Below are positions 34,442 to 42,805 of a DNA stretch of 64,000 nt, one piece after another. A model generated the notes under the pieces. It did not search any database and was not told the DNA's origin. It worked only from the letters and a program-made list of their open reading frames with translations. A program made the translations under genes and the position numbers. The stretch covers positions 248,001 through 312,000 of the forward strand of contig JAKPDK010000042.1 of the NCBI GenBank assembly GCA_029552745.1. Reading direction: 5' to 3'. Every line of letters starts with the position of its first letter. The stretch's first letter is position 1. The stretch is from Candidatus Hydrogenedentota bacterium (GTDB taxonomy: Bacteria > Hydrogenedentota > Hydrogenedentia > Hydrogenedentales > SLHB01).

Positions 34442-35009
34442 ACCGCTTTGTGAAGATAAAATCATTGCGTTTGTCAAGCAACGAATTCACTTGAAAACCT
34501 ACCGTCATATTCTTTCGGTCGGGCGAGTCATGGAGGAAGTTGCGATCCCACTGCGGCTTCGACCGGACAAGGCTCGTGTCGCAGGGTTGCTTCATGACTT
34601 GCACAAGGGAACTGACCCGAATGTGCTGCTGCAACTTGCCGAAGAATATGAGATCCCCTTCTCCGAAACCGCCCGGATAAAGCCCGCATTGTTGCATGGT
34701 CCCGTTGCCGCCGAGGTATGCCGCCGGGAGCTCGGCATCGACGACGACATCTACGAAGCGATTTTTTGGCATACCACTGGGAAGCCCAATTTGAACAAGA
34801 TGGGGCTTGCCCTCGTATTCGCCGATTTTTCGGAACCTCTGCGTGAACACCCGGAATCAAAACGGGCGCGCGAATTGTATGAAAGGAAAGGGTTTTTCCC
34901 TGCTTTGCGTTACGTCGCACAGAGAAAACTGGAACATGCGCAACAAAAACCGCCGGTCGATCCGCACACCCAAGCCTTCTGCACCTGGCTGGAACAGCAT
35001 TTGTCATGA
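34434..35009 (+). CDS. yqeK: HD-domain phosphohydrolase, YqeK-like
   Basis: Probably a symmetric diadenosine tetraphosphate hydrolase, the activity established for YqeK. The 191-residue protein starts at an ATG inside the end of nadD. HD-domain residues are visible as TYRHILSV (His), LLHDLHKG (His-Asp), ALLHGPVAA and IFWHTTG (further His), with a later Asp in VFADFSEP. It follows nadD as in many genomes. The stop overlaps the methyltransferase start by 4 nt (ATGA). Confidence 0.9.
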   Translation: MTEPLCEDKIIAFVKQRIHLKTYRHILSVGRVMEEVAIPLRLRPDKARVAGLLHDLHKGTDPNVLLQLAEEYEIPFSETARIKPALLHGPVAAEVCRRELGIDDDIYEAIFWHTTGKPNLNKMGLALVFADFSEPLREHPESKRARELYERKGFFPALRYVAQRKLEHAQQKPPVDPHTQAFCTWLEQHLS

Positions 35010-35788
35010 AGGTTTCGATAGATTCCCTCGCCGAAATCGCCCGCTATTATGACGACCTCATGTCCCATGTAAATTATGACCGGTGGTTCACGGTAGCGGT
35101 CGAGATTGCTGCTCTGTTACCGCGGGGTTTTTGTCATCTGGATGCTGCTTGCGGTACGTGCGCGTTGTTACGAAAACTGAGAGGATTGGGGTGGCGCTCG
35201 ATGGGGCTTGATCTTTCATTAGCCATGTTACGAGAGGGTTTTCGGCACGCGCCCGCTCCGACGGTGTTTGTCGCGGATCTACGCGCCGTTCCCGTTGTCA
35301 GTCAGTTCCATTACATCACGTGCTTATTTGACAGCATCAATTTTCTCACGGAGACAGCCGACCTTCGATTGGCATTCCGCGAGTTAGCTCGGGCGCTGCG
35401 GCCCGATGGCATCTTGTATTTTGACGTCGTCACAGAGCGCATGATTCTTGACCATTTCGCAGGGCGCCGCTGGACGGAGCGTAGTGGGAAACTGACCACC
35501 ACCTGGGAAAGCAAGTTTTGCCGCGAGTCCGGTATTATTGAAACCCGAATCTCGGTCAAAAATGGACCTGAGAGCGTTGTGCGAGAAAGGGTGTATCCCC
35601 TTTCGGTCATCGCAGAAGCCGTAGAGGCCGCCGGCTTACATGTGGTTCAGGCTGTGGACGCTGAGACATGGCAACCGATACGCCGTAAGACGACACGAAT
35701 CGACTATGTCGCGGTGAAAGGCAACCCCGAACTTTTCCGGGAACGACTGGCGGCAAAGGCAGAACGCATCCGTGACCTTATGCAATAA
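35006..35788 (+). CDS. Class I SAM-dependent methyltransferase, substrate unknown
   Basis: The 260-residue protein has a Rossmann methyltransferase core: motif I HLDAACGTCALLRKL (about residues 45-60), an acidic residue after beta 2 (SMGLDLS), VADLRAVPV, and CLFDSINFL as motif IV. The C-terminal part (WESKFCRESGIIETRIS...) fits the Methyltransf_11/25 type that often acts on small molecules. It is translationally coupled to yqeK through ATGA and ends the operon. The next gene, pilT, is convergent after 23 nt. No substrate can be assigned. Confidence 0.85.
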   Translation: MKVSIDSLAEIARYYDDLMSHVNYDRWFTVAVEIAALLPRGFCHLDAACGTCALLRKLRGLGWRSMGLDLSLAMLREGFRHAPAPTVFVADLRAVPVVSQFHYITCLFDSINFLTETADLRLAFRELARALRPDGILYFDVVTERMILDHFAGRRWTERSGKLTTTWESKFCRESGIIETRISVKNGPESVVRERVYPLSVIAEAVEAAGLHVVQAVDAETWQPIRRKTTRIDYVAVKGNPELFRERLAAKAERIRDLMQ

Positions 35789-35811
35789 AGAGCAGCGGAC
35801 GCCTATCTTTC

Positions 35812-36867
35812 TTACGTCACATCCATGATTGTTTTCGGATTGCGGACGTGTCCGATGGCTTCTTCGTAACTGATGACACCATCCATATACAGCTCTTTGA
35901 TACAGCGGTCCATGGTGATCATGCCTTCCTTGGTGTTGGTCTCCATGATGCTGTACACCTGATGGGTCTTTCCTTCTCGGATGAGGTTGGCGACTGCCGT
36001 ATTGTTGCGGAGCACTTCGCAAGCCAGAACCCGACCCTCGCCGTCCGCTCGAGGCAACAACCGCTGAGAAAGCACAGCGAGTAGCGTCATCGAAAGCATG
36101 AAACGTACTTGATGTTGTTGTTCTGCCGGGAACACATCAATAATGCGGTCCACCGATTGGATGGCGTCGTTCGTATGTAAGGTGGCGAGAACCAAATGCC
36201 CCGTCTCGGCTGCTCGCAGCGCGGTCTGGATAGTTTCTAGATCGCGCATCTCGCCGACCAGAATCACGTCGGGGTCTTGACGCAGCGCTTTCACCAACGC
36301 AATGTAAAAATTGTCTGTATCCGTTCCCACTTCGCGTTGGTCGACAATGCTTTTGCGGTGCTGATGGACGAACTCAATTGGGTCTTCGATCGTGATGATG
36401 TGACACTCTCGCGTGTTATTGATGAGGTCTATCATGGCGGCTTGGGTGGTTGTCTTCCCGTGTCCCGTAGGTCCCGTGACCAAAATCATTCCCTGCCGAG
36501 CGAGAGCCAATTCTTCGGCGATCTTCGGGGCTCCCAGCTCCGCAAGACTAGGTATCTTGTCCGGTATAGGCCGAAGGGCGGCGGTCACAGCTCCTTTCTG
36601 ATAGTAAACGTTCACCCTAAATCGGTGTTTTCTGCCGGAAGCTAGGGAAAAATCCAGCTCTTTCTGGGTTTCAAATTGCGCCCGTTGTTCCGGCGTCAGC
36701 ACCTTATAAATCATCTGCTTCGTCTGTTCCGGTGTCAACGGTTCGTTACGCGTGCGGAATAACTTGCCGTTGACGCGCAGAATGGGGGGCGCTCCCGCGC
36801 TGATGAGTAAATCGGAAGCCTTCTGTTTCGCTACGAGTTCGAACAGGTCTGATAATTCGATAGTCAT
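35812..36867 (-). CDS. pilT: PilT-type pilus retraction ATPase
   Basis: Hexameric cytoplasmic ATPase that depolymerises type IV pili for twitching motility. The 351 residues have the N-terminal PAS-like domain (KQKASDLLISAGAPPILRVNGKL), Walker A GPTGHGKTTT, the Asp box around HIITIEDPIEFVH, Walker B VILVGEMRDLETI and the His box LATLHTNDA. The usual AIRNLI signature of PilT is not evident, so PilT versus PilU is not settled. No other pilus gene lies in the window. A promoter TTGCTG-18-TAATAT is present upstream. Confidence 0.92.
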   Translation of the reverse strand: MTIELSDLFELVAKQKASDLLISAGAPPILRVNGKLFRTRNEPLTPEQTKQMIYKVLTPEQRAQFETQKELDFSLASGRKHRFRVNVYYQKGAVTAALRPIPDKIPSLAELGAPKIAEELALARQGMILVTGPTGHGKTTTQAAMIDLINNTRECHIITIEDPIEFVHQHRKSIVDQREVGTDTDNFYIALVKALRQDPDVILVGEMRDLETIQTALRAAETGHLVLATLHTNDAIQSVDRIIDVFPAEQQHQVRFMLSMTLLAVLSQRLLPRADGEGRVLACEVLRNNTAVANLIREGKTHQVYSIMETNTKEGMITMDRCIKELYMDGVISYEEAIGHVRNPKTIMDVT

Positions 36868-36922
36868 AATTTGTGCCCTTCGTCCGCGATTTAACGCCGC
36901 CTAAAGTTCCCTTGCGTTTTCC

Positions 36923-36952
36923 ATATTACAGAAGTTCTACACCTTACAGCAA
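36923..36952 (-). promoter_or_regulatory. Probable sigma70-type promoter of pilT
   Basis: On the minus strand TTGCTG and TAATAT are separated by 18 nt, about 60 nt before the pilT ATG. Confidence 0.4.
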
Positions 36953-36972
36953 TCTCATGTTACGCCTTTAAG

Positions 36973-39333
36973 CTAGTCTTGTGCGAATGAGGATGAAAAC
37001 CCTACATCGTAACGCATATCAGCGCGTTTTTCGCTGCAGAACTCATAAAGTCGCACACCGTAGGGAAACAAGGACACTGTCAAGACAATATCCGATGGAG
37101 AGGTTTTTATTTGGTGTTCTTCCCAACGCCCTTCCGCTTCGACAACTCGCATAACATGCTTATGGTTTAGAAAATACTCTTTTCTTGGCAAACGCACGCC
37201 GAACCGCTGTTCTTGGGGACTGATATTCACAAAGACAACGCATGCATCCCCATCCGGCGCCAACCAGGCACCGCTCAAAACCGAAGGGCAAGTCTTTCGG
37301 TAGTGCGTCAGTGCCTCACGACGGCCTGCATAAATGGACAAGCGAGAGATGTCGATTTCTTGGGTAGGGGTATCCAGTTCCGGTGGACGAAGCATGCTGC
37401 CGTCTCGGAAGTATTTCAACCCGTACCGCCGAAGCCGCACGATGCGAAAAAGAAAATCCAGCTCCTCCGGACGTGTGCGCAACAACTCGGGACGAAAATT
37501 CGCAAGAGTCGGTTGTTGTCCCCAAACAAAGGCGCGCGCTTGCTCCAGACGAAATTGCTGGGAATAGGTTTTGTCAAGCAGCTGTTGCGGTTCGGTCGGT
37601 GCGAATTCTGAAGGCCAAAGCTCATCATAGGGCGGCATCACCAACGACGAATAATTGCCAAACAGCAGGACATATTGGTGATACACGGCATGAAAAAAGG
37701 GGATGGGCTCCCAGGCACTCGGTGCGGCATATCGTTCGCGGCTGACTTGTAAACTCAACATCAAATCGAGGTGGGGAAGCCACGACTCCCCGCAGCCCTC
37801 GCCTGCCAGTGTGATCGGCGCCGCACGCCTACAGCGGTTGCGGATATCCTGTTCTAACATGCGAAACCCCTGAATCCAGTAAGTGCCTCCGCCTATTGGA
37901 TGACCGTGATTCGGATCGTAGCATGCAAGATTGGAACATGCCTGATCCATGTAAATACCATCCACCCCAAATTGCAAGATCGCTTTTTCGGCGAGCGAGG
38001 CATACTTGTTTCGCCAGAAGGTTGTCCCCATACACATCGACGCACAGGGGGCTTGGGTAAAAACATTATAGATTTCTGGGCGAACTGTTCCCTCAGGCCC
38101 TTTAACGGCGTACGTTGCCGCGCCTTCATCTTGCCAACTTTTCGTCGTCATCCCCCAGAGCCGTTGATTCATGTATACGATGGTATGGACGCCCGCCGCG
38201 TGAGCTCGGTCGAGCGCCGCTCGAAATGACTCATCACCTTCGCGGGGTGGAAAATACTCGGGGAAACCGACGTCGTAGGCGCAGCCATGCCACCAATGCC
38301 AAAGAACGCTCACAGAAAGGCCAGCTTCAGCGCTCAATGTGATAGCGGGAGACAATACGTTTTCGGATCGTCCCCGGTTCCATAACCAAAGGTCAGTGTT
38401 TTGCGCCCACGGGGCAACCATCCCACAAGACAAGCGGCTATTTTGTGCCCAGGGTTGCTTTTCTGCCCATTGCCGGTAATGCGTCGCGGCAGTGAACCAA
38501 TCCCCTTTGAAAAGCAGCGTGTGAATCTGATAGGGAAGCGTGAAGTCTACGCCGGAGGCACGCATCCTTTCCGGCAAATGAACGATTTCAATTCCAAATT
38601 CTCCGCTATCCCCAAACACAGCAAAACGTTTCAGGTACCCCTTTGTATCGTCGGTGCTTACCAGAAAACCTGGTCCCCCTTGACTGTAGAGCGCCAAACA
38701 CTGCACCGAGAGCAACCCCGGATTCTCCCATTCTTTTCGGTACGAAGAACTGTCTGCGCCTAACGCGGTGCGGGGAGAAGATAACAGTTCCCCCATCCAC
38801 ACGGGCACTGCAAGCATCTCTTTTTCGGCAGGCGCAATGGGCACAAGACGAGGAAAACTCAAGCCTTTGATAGATAATCCCGTATCGTTTTGAATGGCAA
38901 TCTTCCACATGACGGACGGTGTTGAAGGCTCTAATGTTGCCGATACCTTCACCCCGAGGTGGCGGGCTTCCGGCAGTTCAAACCCTTGCCACGTCAGATC
39001 GATGGATCGGTGCTGAAGGTCTTTCGAAAAGGAAAACAGACGCGCGTCTTTAGGGCATAAGGATAGATCCCGGTTTCCCGAGATGCAGTCAAGACGCCAA
39101 AGCTCTGCGGTTTTCCCTTGTTCCACAATATCCCGCGCGAAAGACAGATCTTCAAATTTGGAAAGATTGCCGGTACCCCCATCAAAAACCAGGTGTACAT
39201 ACTTGTTATGTAATTCAAGGTTGTCCTTCGCTTCTATTGTAGTAACTGGACATAGAATCCATAGCGCTGCAAAAGCAGCTGAAAAAGCGCAACGCACGCC
39301 AACACCTGGAAAATAAACACCTATACGCAACAT
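36973..39333 (-). CDS. Secreted DUF6259-type glycosidase-like protein
   Basis: Likely an exported carbohydrate-active protein. I use the ATG at 39333 (786 residues), which opens a signal-like segment (AFSAAFAALWILCP); the track start lies 17 codons upstream and neither has a strong ribosome site. Residues of about 30-290 form a beta-rich domain like those preceding GH-D/GH36-type barrels. A TIM-barrel-like part follows with ALDRAHAAGVHTIVYMNQRL, FGVDGIYMDQACS (candidate nucleophile Asp) and LAGEGCGESW (candidate acid/base Glu). A C-terminal beta-sandwich closes the protein. DUF6259 proteins have no established substrate that I know of. Confidence 0.72.
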   Translation of the reverse strand: MLRIGVYFPGVGVRCAFSAAFAALWILCPVTTIEAKDNLELHNKYVHLVFDGGTGNLSKFEDLSFARDIVEQGKTAELWRLDCISGNRDLSLCPKDARLFSFSKDLQHRSIDLTWQGFELPEARHLGVKVSATLEPSTPSVMWKIAIQNDTGLSIKGLSFPRLVPIAPAEKEMLAVPVWMGELLSSPRTALGADSSSYRKEWENPGLLSVQCLALYSQGGPGFLVSTDDTKGYLKRFAVFGDSGEFGIEIVHLPERMRASGVDFTLPYQIHTLLFKGDWFTAATHYRQWAEKQPWAQNSRLSCGMVAPWAQNTDLWLWNRGRSENVLSPAITLSAEAGLSVSVLWHWWHGCAYDVGFPEYFPPREGDESFRAALDRAHAAGVHTIVYMNQRLWGMTTKSWQDEGAATYAVKGPEGTVRPEIYNVFTQAPCASMCMGTTFWRNKYASLAEKAILQFGVDGIYMDQACSNLACYDPNHGHPIGGGTYWIQGFRMLEQDIRNRCRRAAPITLAGEGCGESWLPHLDLMLSLQVSRERYAAPSAWEPIPFFHAVYHQYVLLFGNYSSLVMPPYDELWPSEFAPTEPQQLLDKTYSQQFRLEQARAFVWGQQPTLANFRPELLRTRPEELDFLFRIVRLRRYGLKYFRDGSMLRPPELDTPTQEIDISRLSIYAGRREALTHYRKTCPSVLSGAWLAPDGDACVVFVNISPQEQRFGVRLPRKEYFLNHKHVMRVVEAEGRWEEHQIKTSPSDIVLTVSLFPYGVRLYEFCSEKRADMRYDVGFSSSFAQD

Positions 39334-39449
39334 GACTGAAATATACGTTGTCCTCTTTTCTGTTTTGTAAATATGGCTTAGCATATCCCATAATCAATTT
39401 ACGAGCGAGTTTTGGGAACCTTAATTACAAGGAAAAGGAGAAGAGAACG

Positions 39450-40373
39450 ATGAGTTTACCGAAACGCGTGTTAGGCAGAACCGGCTTGGAAGTTACCCAA
39501 CTTGGCTTCGGTGCCATGGAAGTACGAGGAGAACGTATCTGGGGAGGCAGACCTTGCAACGACGAACAGGCGAAAACGATTCTAAATGCTGTTTTGGATG
39601 CCGGGATCAATTTCATTGATACCGCAAACGACTACGGCAAAAGCGAGCTGTACATTGGCAGACATCTTGCACATCGTCGCAGTCAGTTTTACATTGCTAC
39701 CAAATGTGGTTGCCACATGATGTATGCCGGCGACCACGACGAAACGCCCCATTTTTGGACCCGTGAAAATATCTTGAGAAACGTAAGTGACTCGCTCATG
39801 AAAATGCAAACCGACACGATCGATATCTTGCAGTTGCACAATCCCACAGTGGAACAATGCCGGGAAGCCCATTTGGTGGATATCCTTCAGGAACTTAAAT
39901 CACAAGGCGTCATTCGATTTATCGGGTGTTCCAGTACGCTGCCGCATTTGCCGGAGTACATTTCATGGGGCGTTTTCGATACCTTCCAGATTCCATACTC
40001 TGCGTTAGAGCGTCGCCATGAAAACTGGATCACACGGGCTGCTGAAGCCGGGGCGGGCATCATTATTCGCGGCGGCGTAGCCCGCGGCGAGCCCGGCAGC
40101 ACCACAGGGCGAACCAACGAAGAGACGTGGAAGAAGTTTGAGCAAGCTAAATTAGACGAGTTGCGCGAACCTGGTGAATCCCGCACAGCGTTCTTGCTTC
40201 GTTTCACGTTGAGTCATCCGCATTGCCACACGACCATTGTCGGCACGTTACAGCCTTCTCACCTCGCGGAAAACGTCGCGGCAGCCCAAAAAGGACCGTT
40301 GCCCAAAGACGTCTACGAAGAAGCCAAAAAACGTTTAGCTGCCGTCGGCGAAGTCCCGCAAGATAATCTGTAA
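39450..40373 (+). CDS. Aldo/keto reductase
   Basis: NADPH-dependent carbonyl reductase or sugar dehydrogenase of 307 residues. ATG at 39450 has AAGGAGAAGAG upstream and is the natural start; the track ORF begins earlier. The AKR tetrad can be read as Asp and Tyr in FIDTANDYGKSE, Lys in YIATKCG and His in LQLHNP. C-terminal cofactor-loop residues are in TIVGTLQPSHLAENV. It stands alone between divergent DUF6259 and convergent propeller-toroid genes, so the substrate is unknown; sugar-derived compounds are likely given the neighbours. A perfect 26-bp palindrome follows the stop. Confidence 0.88.
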   Translation: MSLPKRVLGRTGLEVTQLGFGAMEVRGERIWGGRPCNDEQAKTILNAVLDAGINFIDTANDYGKSELYIGRHLAHRRSQFYIATKCGCHMMYAGDHDETPHFWTRENILRNVSDSLMKMQTDTIDILQLHNPTVEQCREAHLVDILQELKSQGVIRFIGCSSTLPHLPEYISWGVFDTFQIPYSALERRHENWITRAAEAGAGIIIRGGVARGEPGSTTGRTNEETWKKFEQAKLDELREPGESRTAFLLRFTLSHPHCHTTIVGTLQPSHLAENVAAAQKGPLPKDVYEEAKKRLAAVGEVPQDNL

Positions 40374-40378
40374 TGCAA

Positions 40379-40404
40379 CAGGGGCACGGCATGCCGTGCC
40401 CCTG
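40379..40404. repeat. AGGGGC-type palindrome, copy 2 (perfect, 26 bp), possible terminator
   Basis: CAGGGGCACGGCATGCCGTGCCCCTG is exactly self-complementary. It lies between convergent genes, so it could end transcription from both sides, although no strong T-tract follows. It belongs to the same hairpin family as 2296 and 50940. Confidence 0.8.
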
Positions 40405-40451
40405 CAGTTTCGTCTAGATTTCGGGGTACGTCTTTTTGTGTAGGCATGTAC

Positions 40452-42716
40452 TCAGCGAATGAAGCCGTGATAACGACCTAAGTAATAGGGCAATAGGAAG
40501 AAGGTGCCTTCGTATTCGCAACTGCCGCCGCCTTGACTGTGGTCTAGGTCGAAATGGTCGCTGTTGATGCGGATGTGGCACCGTTCTTCGATCGGCAATG
40601 CCCCGCCAAGTACGGAACCACCGTAGACGTTGCGTTGTCCTGGGGTACGGTCAAGTACCACGTCCAGCCGATGGCTGTTTTTCATCTCCCATCCGAGTAA
40701 CATCCACGGTGTTCCGCGCAGCGTGGAGACAGCATCGGCAATAATCGGCGGGAAATCGGGTTTTACGTCTTCCCAAACAGGGCGTTCCCGGTCCGGATAC
40801 ACGCCGGCAAACACGAAATTGAAGAATGGGTCTCGCTGCCCGCTGACAAAGAGCCAGTTTCGGTAGAGTCCTGTGCGGTAGTAGTCCAACAGGGCAGCGT
40901 CTTTTTCATATTTGAGGAGGCCATACCAACTGAGAAATGCCAAATTATTGTCCCAAGGTACGACGAAGTCAGGTGGGAACACGCAGCGCCCTAGTATGGC
41001 GTCCGCATGGTACGCGTGGGTGTCGCGAAGATATTTTGCAGCGTCGGCGAACTTGTTATCGCCCGTGATGTGGTAGGCGACGTTCAAAAAAGACAAGATC
41101 TCAACGGCTTGCAAACCGCGATCCGCCCAGCCGTCAAGCGAATGAAGGTATTCGGGTGACCACCTTCCCCAGCGTGTTGGTTTGCCGTCATGGTCAACCA
41201 GGTTAAAATTGTGATCGACGATGTGGTTGGTAACCGCACGAACCAAGTCGATCACTTCCTGTTTTTCTGCGGGTGTTTCGGCGACCAAGTCATAATACAC
41301 GCCGTAAAAGAAATAATGGCCGCACATTTCGTCGGAACTCGTGTCACATTTCCACCAATATTTGCCATCGGCGCTTTTGGGCCATCGGGGAACGATATTT
41401 TTCCAAAGGGGGTCGGTTTTTTGCATGGCGAGGTTTTCTTTTTCACCAAACCCGATATTTGGGTCTTGATTGCCTTTTACGGGCAAAATGGCGCGAGCGG
41501 GAAATCCCGGAATCCCTGTAATATCCACTAGCCATTTGACCGCCTGAAAGCAGCGTTTGGCGCGTTCTTTCGCAACGGGGTCTTTTGTTGCGGCATATCG
41601 AAATGCTTGCGAGGCGCCATACATGGCGGTGTATAAACCATCGTTATCGGTAGGATGAATACGGGACTTGGATACGTCCCCCTCCTTTTCGAATTCGCAC
41701 CGCACCACAAACCCCAGACGTGTGTGGCGTTCGTCGATGATTTGCTCAAAATGCGCCGCTTTTTCAGCGAGAGTCATTGGACGTCTTTCGATACGACTGA
41801 TCCCTTTCGGCGTAGCAATCCACGCGGTTCCTTGCGAGTCGACGGCGATCGCATTGACTCGGTTATCCGGAAGCCACCGTCGAAACGCCCGATATGCCCA
41901 ACGCGTCCCGTCATAACGCATCGCGCCGTTTTCCGTCCCAAACCATACGGCACCGTCTTCACCCGGGGCGGCGCATGTGAAGTGGTTATAGGGCAGACCC
42001 TCTTTGCCTGTAAATAAGCGCCAGGTGTGTCCGTCCCACATGCCAGCGCCATTCTCAGCCCCGAACCAGAGACGACCGTTTACCACCGTCAACGCCCCCA
42101 CTTTCCGCACAGACCACCCATAGGTGGCGTCTTCGGGAAATACTTCGGACGGAGATTGAAAGGTGTTCTTGCTGGGCGTTCCTTCCGAACGGAACAAACC
42201 CGAATCTGTTCCGAAGAACAAGCTGTCGCCGAACAGGGCGAGGGCACGGATGGGTCTTTTCCATTCGATAATTTGTACGGCACCTTGTTCTGCAATAGCG
42301 TAAATTCCTTTGTCAGTGCCCAGATAGACGTTCCCGTTAGCGGACGACACGGCATTTACGACGAGGTCATCGGGTATCGCGTATGTCTGCCATTTACCCT
42401 TCTCAAGCCGAGCCGCTTTGTTGGAGCCCACCGCCCACAAGATATCCGGCTCAGCCAGAAGAAATCGTATCGGGAAACCAGGCGCCTTGACGGGTTTCCA
42501 ATGTTTCCTATCTAGAACGAACAATGCGTTGGCGGTAGCAGCATAGACGTTGCCGTCGGCCGATACCGCCACAGCCATCACCTCTTCCGAATCCAGACCG
42601 TGCGACACATCAAATGTCGTCTGAATCTCTTGGGCGAAAGGTTCATCCCGAAGCGACTCGACGTCCATTGCCGATCCGATCAACGTTGCGTAACAAACGA
42701 TAACTAGTTCCATCAT
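40452..42716 (-). CDS. Reg_prop-like beta-propeller fused to an alpha/alpha-toroid domain
   Basis: Probably an exported sensor- or enzyme-like protein of 754 residues; I know no named family for the whole. ATG at 42716 has AGGAGG about 7 nt upstream and opens a short signal-like segment. Residues of about 35-310 are propeller blades of the two-component-regulator type (VWFGTENGAMRYDG, AWIATPKGISRIE, VYLGTDKGIYAI). Residues of about 330-754 look like an (alpha/alpha)6 toroid as in unsaturated glucuronyl hydrolases and N-acylglucosamine epimerases (SLDGWADRGLQAVEILSFL, VPWDNNLAFLSWYGLLKYE). Unlike usual Reg_prop proteins it has no histidine kinase or membrane segment. Confidence 0.65.
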   Translation of the reverse strand: MMELVIVCYATLIGSAMDVESLRDEPFAQEIQTTFDVSHGLDSEEVMAVAVSADGNVYAATANALFVLDRKHWKPVKAPGFPIRFLLAEPDILWAVGSNKAARLEKGKWQTYAIPDDLVVNAVSSANGNVYLGTDKGIYAIAEQGAVQIIEWKRPIRALALFGDSLFFGTDSGLFRSEGTPSKNTFQSPSEVFPEDATYGWSVRKVGALTVVNGRLWFGAENGAGMWDGHTWRLFTGKEGLPYNHFTCAAPGEDGAVWFGTENGAMRYDGTRWAYRAFRRWLPDNRVNAIAVDSQGTAWIATPKGISRIERRPMTLAEKAAHFEQIIDERHTRLGFVVRCEFEKEGDVSKSRIHPTDNDGLYTAMYGASQAFRYAATKDPVAKERAKRCFQAVKWLVDITGIPGFPARAILPVKGNQDPNIGFGEKENLAMQKTDPLWKNIVPRWPKSADGKYWWKCDTSSDEMCGHYFFYGVYYDLVAETPAEKQEVIDLVRAVTNHIVDHNFNLVDHDGKPTRWGRWSPEYLHSLDGWADRGLQAVEILSFLNVAYHITGDNKFADAAKYLRDTHAYHADAILGRCVFPPDFVVPWDNNLAFLSWYGLLKYEKDAALLDYYRTGLYRNWLFVSGQRDPFFNFVFAGVYPDRERPVWEDVKPDFPPIIADAVSTLRGTPWMLLGWEMKNSHRLDVVLDRTPGQRNVYGGSVLGGALPIEERCHIRINSDHFDLDHSQGGGSCEYEGTFFLLPYYLGRYHGFIR

Positions 42717-42805
42717 TTCTGCTCCTCCTATGCGTTGTCAGGTTAGCCCCGAACAGACCCATGATCCGAAAAGCATCTGACTTACAGGCGACGCTCGATA
42801 GTTCA

